Part shown: positions 32,141-40,082 of the stretch, one piece after another | How the letters are laid out: every line of letters starts with the position of its first letter | How positions within the stretch are numbered: the stretch's first letter is position 1 | Source: Bryobacteraceae bacterium | Lineage (GTDB): Bacteria; Acidobacteriota; Terriglobia; Bryobacterales; Bryobacteraceae | Length of the DNA stretch: 64,000 nucleotides | Direction: 5' to 3' | Assembly: GCA_026129905.1 (NCBI GenBank) | Contig: JAHCHE010000004.1 | Location: 186,001 to 250,000, forward strand | The notes under the pieces: model-generated | What the model saw: the letters and a program-made list of their open reading frames with translations, nothing else | Databases searched by the model: none | What the model was told of the DNA's origin: nothing | Made by a program: the position numbers and the translations under genes

Positions 32141-32988
32141 ATTCCATGACGCCGATTTTCGATGCCGCGCTTCAAAGCCCGCCGTTGTTCGCCCGCGAGT
32201 TTCACGAGCAAGGCTTCCTGATTGTCCCGAATGCGCTTTCCGCCGCGCAGGTTTCGGTTTTCAACCGCGCGGTGACCGACGACCTCGAGAACCATGGCGG
32301 CGAGTGGGTCAGGTTTGACGAATCGTTCCTTGAAACGCCCGATGTGATCTCCCGCACCGCCGACTTCGATTTCGCCATCGAGAATCCGGTCACCCTGGCG
32401 ATTCTGCGGAGCCTGATCGGCGAACTGATCACTTTCGAGGAGTTTGAGATCCTGATTCGCAATCCGACCGGGAAGGCGCAAGATCTGAAGGCTTGGCATC
32501 GCGACGCCACGCGTGACTACAACCGGCGCATGGAAATCGAGTATGTATCGGTGGTGTACTACCTGACCGATGTCAGCGAGACCGATCACTGCCTGAGCAT
32601 CGTTCCGGGGAGCCATTATCGTCGCGTGGACCTCCGGCCGGCCGACGTCGCGTCCGGTGAGGAGGTCGACGTTCTTGGTTCGGCGGGAACGGCCGTCATC
32701 TTCCACGGCCGTTGCATTCATGCGGGAAAGTTGAAAGCCGGGTCGAGGCAGCGGCGAACGCTCCACATCTACTACGCGCGCGCAGACCAGCCCCGGTATT
32801 CCGAGTGGACGGCAATCCCGCCTCGCCTGTACCAGAAGGCCGATCCAGCCCTGCCGCCGCTTCTTTACTCGAAATGGAACGCAAGCGTGGTGTTCGAAGG
32901 CGTGGGAAAGAAGCCCCGTAACCTCCCGCCGTCGATGTCGATCGCCGAGATGATTCGCGAAGTCCAGCGCCGGGCCAACGCGCGTTGA
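32137..32988 (+). CDS. phytanoyl-CoA dioxygenase (PhyH)-family Fe(II)/2-oxoglutarate oxygenase
   Basis: 283 residues. The facial triad is visible as H-x-D in WHRDATRDY and a distal His in RCIHAGKLKAGSRQRRTLHI, with the 2-oxoglutarate Arg in RQRR. FEEFEILIRNPTGKAQDLKA and YYLTDVSETDHCLSIVPGSH are typical PhyH core stretches. It likely hydroxylates a small molecule or a carrier-bound intermediate in the cytoplasm. GTG at 32137 overlaps the deacetylase stop; ATG at 32146 is the alternative. It is the last gene of the coupled GNAT-deacetylase-oxygenase set, opposite the CapK/PaaK-like ligase. Confidence 0.87.
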   Translation: MNSMTPIFDAALQSPPLFAREFHEQGFLIVPNALSAAQVSVFNRAVTDDLENHGGEWVRFDESFLETPDVISRTADFDFAIENPVTLAILRSLIGELITFEEFEILIRNPTGKAQDLKAWHRDATRDYNRRMEIEYVSVVYYLTDVSETDHCLSIVPGSHYRRVDLRPADVASGEEVDVLGSAGTAVIFHGRCIHAGKLKAGSRQRRTLHIYYARADQPRYSEWTAIPPRLYQKADPALPPLLYSKWNASVVFEGVGKKPRNLPPSMSIAEMIREVQRRANAR

Positions 32989-33446
32989 GCGGTTGGCAGC
33001 CCGTCGCGAAGCCTTCGCGCCTAGAAGGAAAGAGACAGGCTTGCGTCGCAGAGCGCGTTGTTGGGCGCCGGCTCTGAGTCGCGGCGCCAAGGCGCCAGCG
33101 GAAATTCCATTTCCATGTTCCTCGGGAAGTCCATCTCGTCGCTTCTCCTCAAGTGATTTCCGCCCCTCTGATTTGATGGTAGATCGCGGCGCCAAGAAAT
33201 CGGATTTCGGAGGTGTGCGGCCGGACATCTACTCAACTGAAAATGCGGGGGAAAATAAATTGCGGTTCACCTGTGACCCGCGCGCGGCGGCGTGAGCGCG
33301 CTCCACGTCGGAATCGGGAGCAGCCGGCCGTTCCGGCCGACAAGGACGCTCGGGAGCCCAGGCGGCGCCCGCAGTGATAAAATCGAACGGTTCACAGCCT
33401 CAGGGGCGGGGCTATCTTAACTCGGTTTCAGCGCGAGGGGTTGACT
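32989..33446. other. 458-base intergenic region upstream of the HPr-kinase-like gene
   Basis: No long gene. TCGCGGCGCCAAG occurs twice, around 33081 and 33184. Two short frames are noted: a 37-codon minus-strand frame at 33021-33134 with a good ribosome binding site (listed separately), and a 39-codon plus-strand frame at 33176-33295 (MVDRGAKKSDFGGVRPDIYS and onward) without one. The stretch before 33447 must hold the promoter for the kinase/receptor genes; GTGATAAAAT near 33374 is its most AT-rich part. Confidence 0.45.
33021..33134 (-). CDS. possible 37-residue small protein
   Basis: ATG at 33134 is preceded by GAGGAG ten bases upstream (33145-33150), better than most starts in this window. 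The frame reads MDFPRNMEMEFPLAPWRRDS and ends NNALCDASLSLSF. It is mixed in composition with one cysteine, with no signal or membrane segment. It points away from the HPr-kinase-like gene. I cannot assign a family and it may be chance, but a small peptide next to such a kinase is worth checking. Confidence 0.3.
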   Translation of the reverse strand: MDFPRNMEMEFPLAPWRRDSEPAPNNALCDASLSLSF

Positions 33447-34436
33447 ATGTCCACAGGCGCGTCGCCGGCCGATACCGCGGTCCAAGATCCGATGCTGCAC
33501 CAGTTCGAGCTTCCTTTAACGGCCGTTTACTACCCCTTCGGGTTTCCGTTGCGCGTGCGGACGAATTCACTTGAAATTCTGGCCGCGGTCGAGGAAGCCT
33601 GGGGGGCGTTCACCAGTGAATTCCCGGCGGACCCTGCCGAATTCGCTATCGGCGTCACGGGGAACGGCTGCGAGATGCCGCCCTGGCCCTCCCATCGCGC
33701 GCGAGGGCACTTGCTGACGCTGATCGGCGATGCGCGTAATTTCCTGGTGTGCGACCTGGCGGCCTCCTACGCGTTCTGCTGGCTCACGCCGCCGGTTGCC
33801 CGCGATCTCGCGTACCTCCGTAAGTACTACACGGATCCGATCGGATACACGCTGGTGATGCACCGCCATCTCGCCCCGGTCCATGCCGCCTGCGTGGCGC
33901 GCAACGGACGCGGACTACTGTTGTGCGGCCAATCCGGCGCCGGCAAATCCTCACTCTCGTTCGCCTGCGCCAGGAGAGGCTGGACGTTCATCGCTGACGA
34001 CTTCAGCCATCTCGTGCGGGAGCGAAACGATCGGCGCGTACTCGGCAATTCCTTCGAGCTGCGATTCCGGGCTTCGGCAACCACGCTGTTTCCGGAACTC
34101 GAAGGAAGGACGGGCGTGCTTGACCGCGACGGCGAGGCGACGATCGAGGTGCGCACGAAAGAACTCGGGCATCTCCAGTGCGCCACGTCCGCAACCGTGG
34201 AGCACATCGTGTTTCTGAACCGCCGGCCGGGAGCGCGCCCGCGGTTTAACCCGATTTCGAAAGACACCGCCTTTCACGAACTCCAACCGGCGATCTTTTT
34301 CGGCGAAGACGGCGTTCGCGCGCGGCAGAAGGAGGAACTGCGCCGCCTTTTGTCGGCGGACATGCGCGAATTCACCTATGACGGCCTCGATGCGGCCGTT
34401 GACGCCCTGGAAGAATTGCTGGCGGAAGGGGGTTGA
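33447..34436 (+). CDS. HPr kinase/phosphorylase-like P-loop kinase
   Basis: 329 residues. The C-terminal half has an HprK-like core: HAACVARNGRGLLLCGQSGA with Walker A GQSGAGKSS, ARRGWTFIADDFSHLV with the acidic ADD, and later TVEHIVFLNRRPGARP. The N-terminal half is not the HprK regulatory domain. There is no HPr or PTS gene nearby, so classical sugar regulation is unlikely. Such stand-alone HprK-like kinases occur in peptide-modification clusters, for example the lasso peptide kinase of the paeninodin pathway. ATG at 33447 follows AGGGG by six bases; TTG at 33441 is an alternative. The stop at 34436 is two bases before the TonB receptor start. Confidence 0.82.
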   Translation: MSTGASPADTAVQDPMLHQFELPLTAVYYPFGFPLRVRTNSLEILAAVEEAWGAFTSEFPADPAEFAIGVTGNGCEMPPWPSHRARGHLLTLIGDARNFLVCDLAASYAFCWLTPPVARDLAYLRKYYTDPIGYTLVMHRHLAPVHAACVARNGRGLLLCGQSGAGKSSLSFACARRGWTFIADDFSHLVRERNDRRVLGNSFELRFRASATTLFPELEGRTGVLDRDGEATIEVRTKELGHLQCATSATVEHIVFLNRRPGARPRFNPISKDTAFHELQPAIFFGEDGVRARQKEELRRLLSADMREFTYDGLDAAVDALEELLAEGG

Positions 34437-34438
34437 CA

Positions 34439-37400
34439 ATGCGACTGATTTCGGCGCTACTTGCTTGCGCGGCTGCCGCGACGGCGCAGGTTTCGTCGGG
34501 GGTGCTGTTCGGCGACGTTCAAGACCAGTCGGGGGCGCTGGTCTCCGGCTGCCGGATCACCGCGACGCACAGAGGCACGGGATTCGCGCGGACGGCGGCT
34601 AGCGGATTGCTGGGCGAATACCGGATCGATGAACTGCCGCCGGGCTCCTACCGGGTGATGGTCGAGAAAGCCGGCTTCCGCACGCTCGTCATCGACGACG
34701 TGGCCGTTGAGGTGAACCAAAAGCGCCGGTTGGCCGCGGTGTTGACCGTCGGGGCCGAGCCCGAGCAGGTCACGGTAGTGGCGGAAGCTTCGCTGCTGCG
34801 GACCGGGGACGCTTCCGAAGGCCATCATCTGGAATACGCCACCACGCAGGCGCTTCCTCTTGCCGGACGGAACATCATTTCGCTGGCCACCATCGGGCCG
34901 GGCGCCGTCCCGCGGCAACTCGGCGGCTTTGTTCACGACGTGATCAACGATCTCCAGGCCGGCCGCGGCGAGGTGGCGCTGAATCCGCCGGTGAACGGCG
35001 CGCGTTCCACCATGAACGCCCACGTCATCGACGGCGCGTACAGCACCGACCGGAACACGTACGTCATCGCCACGACCCCGCCGCTTGAAAGCGTGCAGGA
35101 ATTCCGCATACAGACGGCCCTGGCGCCGGCCCAGGCGCCCCATGCCGGCGGCGCAGTTATCGACGTCGTAACCAAGTCAGGCGCCGTCGATTTCCACGGC
35201 AATGTCTTCGAATATTTCCGGAATGAGTCGATGGATGCACGGGGATTTTTCGATGACTTCCAGATGCCCCGCCCGATTTTCCGCCAGAACCAGTTCGGTG
35301 GGACGTTGGGCGGGCCGTTGCCCGGCGCCTCCACCTTCTTCTTCGCCACCTATGAGGGGCTGCGGGGGAAATCGGCGCGCTCCCGGCTCCACGTCATCCC
35401 GGACGCCGGCCTGCGGAGCGGTAATTTCGCCGGGCGGAGTCCGATTTTCGATCCGCTCGATGTAGACGTCAACGGGAACCGGCGGGCATTCGCGGACAAC
35501 CGCCTGCCGGCAAGCCGAATCGATCCGATCGCCTCCCGGTTTCTCGAGCGGTATCAGCCTCTGCCCAATCGAGCGTCGCCGGGTCCGAACTTCCTGGATG
35601 CGACCCCTAATACAGCCGGGCACGACAGCGTTTCGACGCGCGTTGACCGCGAATTAGGCGCCAACAGCCGCCTGTTCGCCCGATACACCATCAATGACGA
35701 GCGTCGCAACGCAGCCGGTTCGTTCCCGCAGCGGCCAACGTCGGAGCGGTTGCGAGCGCAGCAGGCGGCTGTCGGCTACACGCGCGCAGGCGCCAACTGG
35801 GTGAACGAGGCGCGCCTGGCCTTTACCCGGCTGCGCGTCTTCAACGTCCCCGAGAGCGCATTTGGCGCCAACGTGATCCGCGAACTGGGCATCGAAGGAG
35901 GACCGGACGATCCCTTCACGTACGGCCTGCCGTATTTCGCCGTCACGAATGTGGAACTGGTTACCGACTCGCCGACGCTGCCACAGGTTCAACGCGACAA
36001 TACCTGGTTTGCGTCCGACAGCTTCAGCCTTGTTCGCGGCCGGCATGCCGTGCAGTTCGGTTTCCAGTGGATCGGCTTTCAGCTCAATTACCTGCGTTCG
36101 CAATTTCCTCGCGGTCAGTACATTTATACCGGCGCGTTTACCGCCGATCCAGGCCGTTCGGACGTAAGCGGCGACGCCTTCGCCGACTTCCTCCTCGGTT
36201 TCCCCCAGACCACCCGGCGTTTCACTGGCGACGCCCAGGCTTACCTGCGGAACAACAATTACGCGGTTTATCTCCAGGAAGATCTGCAAATCTCGCCGTC
36301 ATTGATGTTGAATGCAGGCGTGCGTTACGAATATTTCTCGCCGTTCAGCGAGACCCGCGGCAATCTGTTGAACCTCGACTACTCCGCGTTGCCCGCCCCG
36401 CCGGAACTTCGGCGCGTGAGCCGCGCGGCGGAGCCTGACCGGAACAATATCGCGCCCCGGCTTGGCTTGGCGTGGCGCCTGCCGGGGATCGTGTTTCGCG
36501 CGGGCTATGGCCTGTACTACAGTCCCGAGATCGCCGCGGAGACGTACGATCTGGCGCGGAACAACCAGCGCGGCGAGATCAACCAGGTGACCGGACCGGC
36601 GCCCACGCTGACGACGCGAAACGGTTTCCCCCAAACCGCTACGCTGGGCCTGCCTACCTACTTCGGTCTTGACCCCTGGGCGCGCACGCCGTATGTGCAA
36701 CAGTGGACTGCCGGCATCCAGCGGCAGTTGCCGGGCGATATCCTGGCCGAAGCCGCATACGTGGGCACGAAGGGCACGCGACTGGGGCGGTTCCGCACCT
36801 TCAATACGCCGTTGCATGTCGAGACGGGCGAAAACCTCGCGCCGCGCCCCGGCGAATTGCAGTCGCTCCGGACGTTTCCGCAATTCGGCCCCCTGTTTCA
36901 GCGACAGCACATTTCCAATTCCATCTACCATTCCCTGCAACTCCGGGCGGAGAAACGGTTCCGGAACAGGTTATCGTTTCTGGCCAGTTTCGTCTGGGCG
37001 AAATCCATCGACGACGCCGATACGATCGTGCCAGGTCAGTACGACAGCTTTGGCGCGCAGGACGAACGGAACCTGCGCCTGGAGCGCGGACTGTCGTTCT
37101 TCGACGTGAGGCGGCGTTTCAGCGCGGCGTTCCTGTACCAACTTCCGCGGCCCGGCGTCCTGCGACCCGTTTTCTCGAACTGGGAGTTGAGCGGAATCGT
37201 CACCTTACAGGACGGAACGCCGCTAAATCCCGTCTATTTCATCCTGGATTTTGCGAATTCCGGCACGCCGAACCGGCCGGACGTCGTGCCCGGCCGGAAT
37301 GTGCGCCTGCCGCCGGATCAGCGCTCGATCGAGCAGTTCTTCAATCGGGAGGCCTTCTCGGCTCCGGCGCCGTTCACGTTCGGCAACGCGGGCCGGAACA

Positions 37401-37624
37401 TCCTGCCGGGACCCGGCAACAACGTTGTCGACCTCGCGCTCCGGCGTCTGTTCACGATTCGCGAGAACCACACGATCCAGTTGCGCGTGGAAGCCTTCAA
37501 CGCCTTCAATCGTCCCAACCTCGGCATCCCCGGACCTTACCCGGACTTCGGCCCGTTTTTCGGCCGGATTTTGGCTGCCGGAGAGCAGCGGCGTCTTCAG
37601 CTTGGTGCGCGTTACGATTTCTGA
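34439..37624 (+). CDS. TonB-dependent receptor with carboxypeptidase-regulatory N-terminal domain (Oar-like)
   Basis: About 1061 residues. A signal peptide (LISALLACAAAATAQ) is followed by a CarboxypepD_reg domain (GVLFGDVQDQSGALVSGC to VTVVAEASLL), a plug-like region (NPPVNGARSTMNAHVIDGA, GGAVIDVVTKSGAVDFHGN), and a long beta barrel ending in LQLGARYDF with the terminal Phe of outer-membrane proteins. No TonB box is obvious. This architecture is greatly expanded in Solibacter-type Acidobacteriota and is thought to import or anchor large substrates. ATG at 34439 directly follows the HPr-kinase-like stop behind GAAGGGGG, so the two genes are coupled. The kinase product or its peptide may relate to this receptor, an inference from context only. 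Confidence 0.92.
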   Translation: MRLISALLACAAAATAQVSSGVLFGDVQDQSGALVSGCRITATHRGTGFARTAASGLLGEYRIDELPPGSYRVMVEKAGFRTLVIDDVAVEVNQKRRLAAVLTVGAEPEQVTVVAEASLLRTGDASEGHHLEYATTQALPLAGRNIISLATIGPGAVPRQLGGFVHDVINDLQAGRGEVALNPPVNGARSTMNAHVIDGAYSTDRNTYVIATTPPLESVQEFRIQTALAPAQAPHAGGAVIDVVTKSGAVDFHGNVFEYFRNESMDARGFFDDFQMPRPIFRQNQFGGTLGGPLPGASTFFFATYEGLRGKSARSRLHVIPDAGLRSGNFAGRSPIFDPLDVDVNGNRRAFADNRLPASRIDPIASRFLERYQPLPNRASPGPNFLDATPNTAGHDSVSTRVDRELGANSRLFARYTINDERRNAAGSFPQRPTSERLRAQQAAVGYTRAGANWVNEARLAFTRLRVFNVPESAFGANVIRELGIEGGPDDPFTYGLPYFAVTNVELVTDSPTLPQVQRDNTWFASDSFSLVRGRHAVQFGFQWIGFQLNYLRSQFPRGQYIYTGAFTADPGRSDVSGDAFADFLLGFPQTTRRFTGDAQAYLRNNNYAVYLQEDLQISPSLMLNAGVRYEYFSPFSETRGNLLNLDYSALPAPPELRRVSRAAEPDRNNIAPRLGLAWRLPGIVFRAGYGLYYSPEIAAETYDLARNNQRGEINQVTGPAPTLTTRNGFPQTATLGLPTYFGLDPWARTPYVQQWTAGIQRQLPGDILAEAAYVGTKGTRLGRFRTFNTPLHVETGENLAPRPGELQSLRTFPQFGPLFQRQHISNSIYHSLQLRAEKRFRNRLSFLASFVWAKSIDDADTIVPGQYDSFGAQDERNLRLERGLSFFDVRRRFSAAFLYQLPRPGVLRPVFSNWELSGIVTLQDGTPLNPVYFILDFANSGTPNRPDVVPGRNVRLPPDQRSIEQFFNREAFSAPAPFTFGNAGRNILPGPGNNVVDLALRRLFTIRENHTIQLRVEAFNAFNRPNLGIPGPYPDFGPFFGRILAAGEQRRLQLGARYDF

Positions 37625-37694
37625 ACGCCATATCCACGGGGGCGCGCCGGACGCCACGCAAGCCCCGGGCGCATGGTCCGCCGGAGCGATTCGC

Positions 37695-40082
37695 GTGCCG
37701 CCCGCCGTTGCCGCGGCGCTCGACGCGCTGCGCTTCGACGCCGAGCCGGGCGCCCTACTCTCGCTCAACGACGGCGATTGGCGCCGGGCGCTCGCCTGGT
37801 GCGACCGCAATCAGCTTACCCTCGCCTTTTGGCGGACCGCCGGTTACGAAGCCTTTCCGGAGTGGGTTCGCGAGCGGCTCGGGCGCGACGCGCAAAAGAA
37901 TGAAGAGCGCTTTCGCCGGATTCGCCGCCTTTATGGCGACTTGCGCGGCCGGTTTCTTGCCTGCGGGCTCCAGCACCTGGCGCTGAAAGGATTCGCGCAG
38001 TGGCCGTATTTCACGGATAATCCCGCATCGCGGCCGCAGTACGACCTGGACCTGTTCTTCCCGGCGGACACCGTTCACCAGGCGCGCGACATCGTCGCGG
38101 ATCTCTCCTACGAACCGATCGGCAACCTTGAAGCGCTGCCGACCGACCACCTCCCGACGATGATTCGGAAGACGGGCTGGCAGTGGCGAGGCGATTTCTT
38201 CGATCCCGAGATTCCCGTGGCGATCGACTTGCATTTCCGGTTCTGGGACCGCGGCACGGAACGATTCGGTCCCGAGCGGCTGGACGCGTTTTGGGAACGC
38301 CGCGAGGAGCGCTCGTTCGACGGACTGGAGTTCGCTTCGCTGTGCGCCGACGACGCGCTCGGTTACGCCTGCTTGCATGCGCTACGCCACCTTCTCCGGG
38401 GCGACGCCCGGCCCGCGCACTTCTACGAAATCGGATGGTTTCTCCATCGCGAACACGGAGACTCGTTCTGGCGGAGGTGGAACGGCGCGCACGATCGCGA
38501 TCTGCGCCGGATCGAGGCGGTGGTCTTCGGCGTGGCGCGAGCTTGGTTCGGGAGCCGGCTTGCGCCCGCGGCCGGCGAAGCGGTGGAACAACTCCCGCCG
38601 AGTGTGAAGCAATGGCTGGAGCGCCGCGTCTACGCCCCAATCGAGTCGCCGTTCCACCCAAACAAAGAGGAACTTTGGCTCCACCTCGCGCTGGTCTCGT
38701 CGCGCTGGGACAAAGCCGCTATTGTTCGCCGCCGCCTTGCGCCGATGCGCCTTCCGCGGCCGTTCGACGCGGTCCACGTCGCCGACGATGATCTGACGTG
38801 GCGAATCCGTTTGCGTGCGCTATGGCGCTACGCCGTCCACGTGGTCTCGCGGTTGCTCCACCATGGCGGCGCGCTGGCTTCGCTGGGTCTGGGCGCTCCC
38901 CGCTGGTGGGCGGCAAGCGCCGGCCTGTCTTCCGCCTTCTGGGTCTTTTTCGTTTGCGCCGCGCTATTCAACTTCGGAGTCTTCGTCTTTTTCCTCCTCT
39001 ACAACCTGTATCTGCTCGACCGCGGCTTCGCGGAGGATTTCCTCGGCGTGGTGACGGCCGCCTTCACGGCGGGCAACATCGCCGGCAGCCTGATCGCGGG
39101 ATTCCTGGTGGCGCGAATCGGGCTGCGGCGAAGCCTGCTCCTTTGTTTCGTCTCGGTGGGCCTGGTTTCCGCCGTCCGGGTCGTGGCGGTGAGCGAGGCC
39201 TCTCTGGTGGCGTCCGCCTTTCTCGGCGGCGTCTGCGCGTGCTTCTGGTTCGTCGGGGTGCCTCTGGCGGTGGCCCAATTGACGAATGATCGAAATCGGC
39301 CGCTCGCGTTCAGCCTGACGATGGGCTCGGGTATCGCCGTCGGCGCGCTCGCCGGGGTGATCGGGGGAAAACTGCCGGCGCTCCTCGGTTCTAAGGAAAG
39401 CGCGCTGCTGGTTGGCTGCGCGCTGGCGCTGACCGCCGCGGCGCCGGCGCTGAAACTGCGCCTGGGCGCCGCCGCAACCGCGCGCCGCGGGTTCACTCGC
39501 CACCCCTTCCTCATCCGGTTTCTCGTGGCCCTGGCGCTCTGGAGCTTTGCCACCGGGGCGTTCAATCCGTTCTTCAACGTCTACTTCTCGCGCTCGTTCG
39601 GCTTGGGCGTCGAGCGGATCGGCTGGGTGTTCTCCGCTTCTCAGGCGGCCCAGGTTGGCGCGATCCTGCTGGCGCCGCTTCTATTCCGGCGCTTCGGCCT
39701 GGCCCCGGCCGTCGCCATGACGCAGGCGGCCACGGCGTGCGCGATGGCCGCGCTAGGATTTGCGCCTGCGGCCGCGGCGGCAGCTTTCCTTTACCTCGGA
39801 TACATGGCTTTCCAGAACATGGGCGAGCCCGGCATGTACAGCCTGCTGATGAACCGTCTGCCCCCGGCTGACCGTACGGGCGCGGCGGCGCTGAATTTCC
39901 TGGTGCTGTTCGGCGCGCATGCGCTAGCCGCGTCTTTGGCTGGCCTGACGATTGCACGATTCGGCTACCCGACGCTGCTGGTTGCGGCGGCCGTGATCGC
40001 TCTCATCGCGGCGCTGTTGGTGCGCGCGCTGCTTCACGAGCCATCAGGGCCGTCATCCTCTCCCGATACAAAGCCAGCGTGA
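37695..40082 (+). CDS. fusion of a nucleotidyltransferase-like domain (PF14907-type) and an MFS transporter
   Basis: About 795 residues. The first 370 resemble the uncharacterised nucleotidyltransferase family: HLALKGFAQWPYFTDNPASR followed by PQYDLDLFFP (the LKG...R..DxD pattern), and VAIDLHFRFWDRG. From about residue 400 the protein is a 12-helix major facilitator (FGVFVFFLLYNLYLLDRGF, TAGNIAGSLIAGFLVARIGL, YLGYMAFQNMGEPGMYSLLM). I chose GTG at 37695 because GGAG lies eight bases upstream and the sequence after it is domain-like; GTG at 37605, overlapping the receptor gene, is the alternative. It is likely in the same transcript as the kinase and receptor. The last 80 bases overlap the convergent glycosyltransferase gene. 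Confidence 0.8.
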   Translation: MPPAVAAALDALRFDAEPGALLSLNDGDWRRALAWCDRNQLTLAFWRTAGYEAFPEWVRERLGRDAQKNEERFRRIRRLYGDLRGRFLACGLQHLALKGFAQWPYFTDNPASRPQYDLDLFFPADTVHQARDIVADLSYEPIGNLEALPTDHLPTMIRKTGWQWRGDFFDPEIPVAIDLHFRFWDRGTERFGPERLDAFWERREERSFDGLEFASLCADDALGYACLHALRHLLRGDARPAHFYEIGWFLHREHGDSFWRRWNGAHDRDLRRIEAVVFGVARAWFGSRLAPAAGEAVEQLPPSVKQWLERRVYAPIESPFHPNKEELWLHLALVSSRWDKAAIVRRRLAPMRLPRPFDAVHVADDDLTWRIRLRALWRYAVHVVSRLLHHGGALASLGLGAPRWWAASAGLSSAFWVFFVCAALFNFGVFVFFLLYNLYLLDRGFAEDFLGVVTAAFTAGNIAGSLIAGFLVARIGLRRSLLLCFVSVGLVSAVRVVAVSEASLVASAFLGGVCACFWFVGVPLAVAQLTNDRNRPLAFSLTMGSGIAVGALAGVIGGKLPALLGSKESALLVGCALALTAAAPALKLRLGAAATARRGFTRHPFLIRFLVALALWSFATGAFNPFFNVYFSRSFGLGVERIGWVFSASQAAQVGAILLAPLLFRRFGLAPAVAMTQAATACAMAALGFAPAAAAAAFLYLGYMAFQNMGEPGMYSLLMNRLPPADRTGAAALNFLVLFGAHALAASLAGLTIARFGYPTLLVAAAVIALIAALLVRALLHEPSGPSSSPDTKPA

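Noticed and set aside
33447-34436. Classical HPr kinase/phosphorylase for PTS control
   Set aside because: The N-terminal HprK domain is missing and there is no HPr, EI or EII gene nearby, so only a P-loop kinase relationship is claimed.
37251-37694. Early start for the nucleotidyltransferase-MFS fusion
   Set aside because: The first 125 or so codons lie inside the TonB receptor gene in another frame and are Arg/Ser-rich; domain-like sequence begins around 37695.
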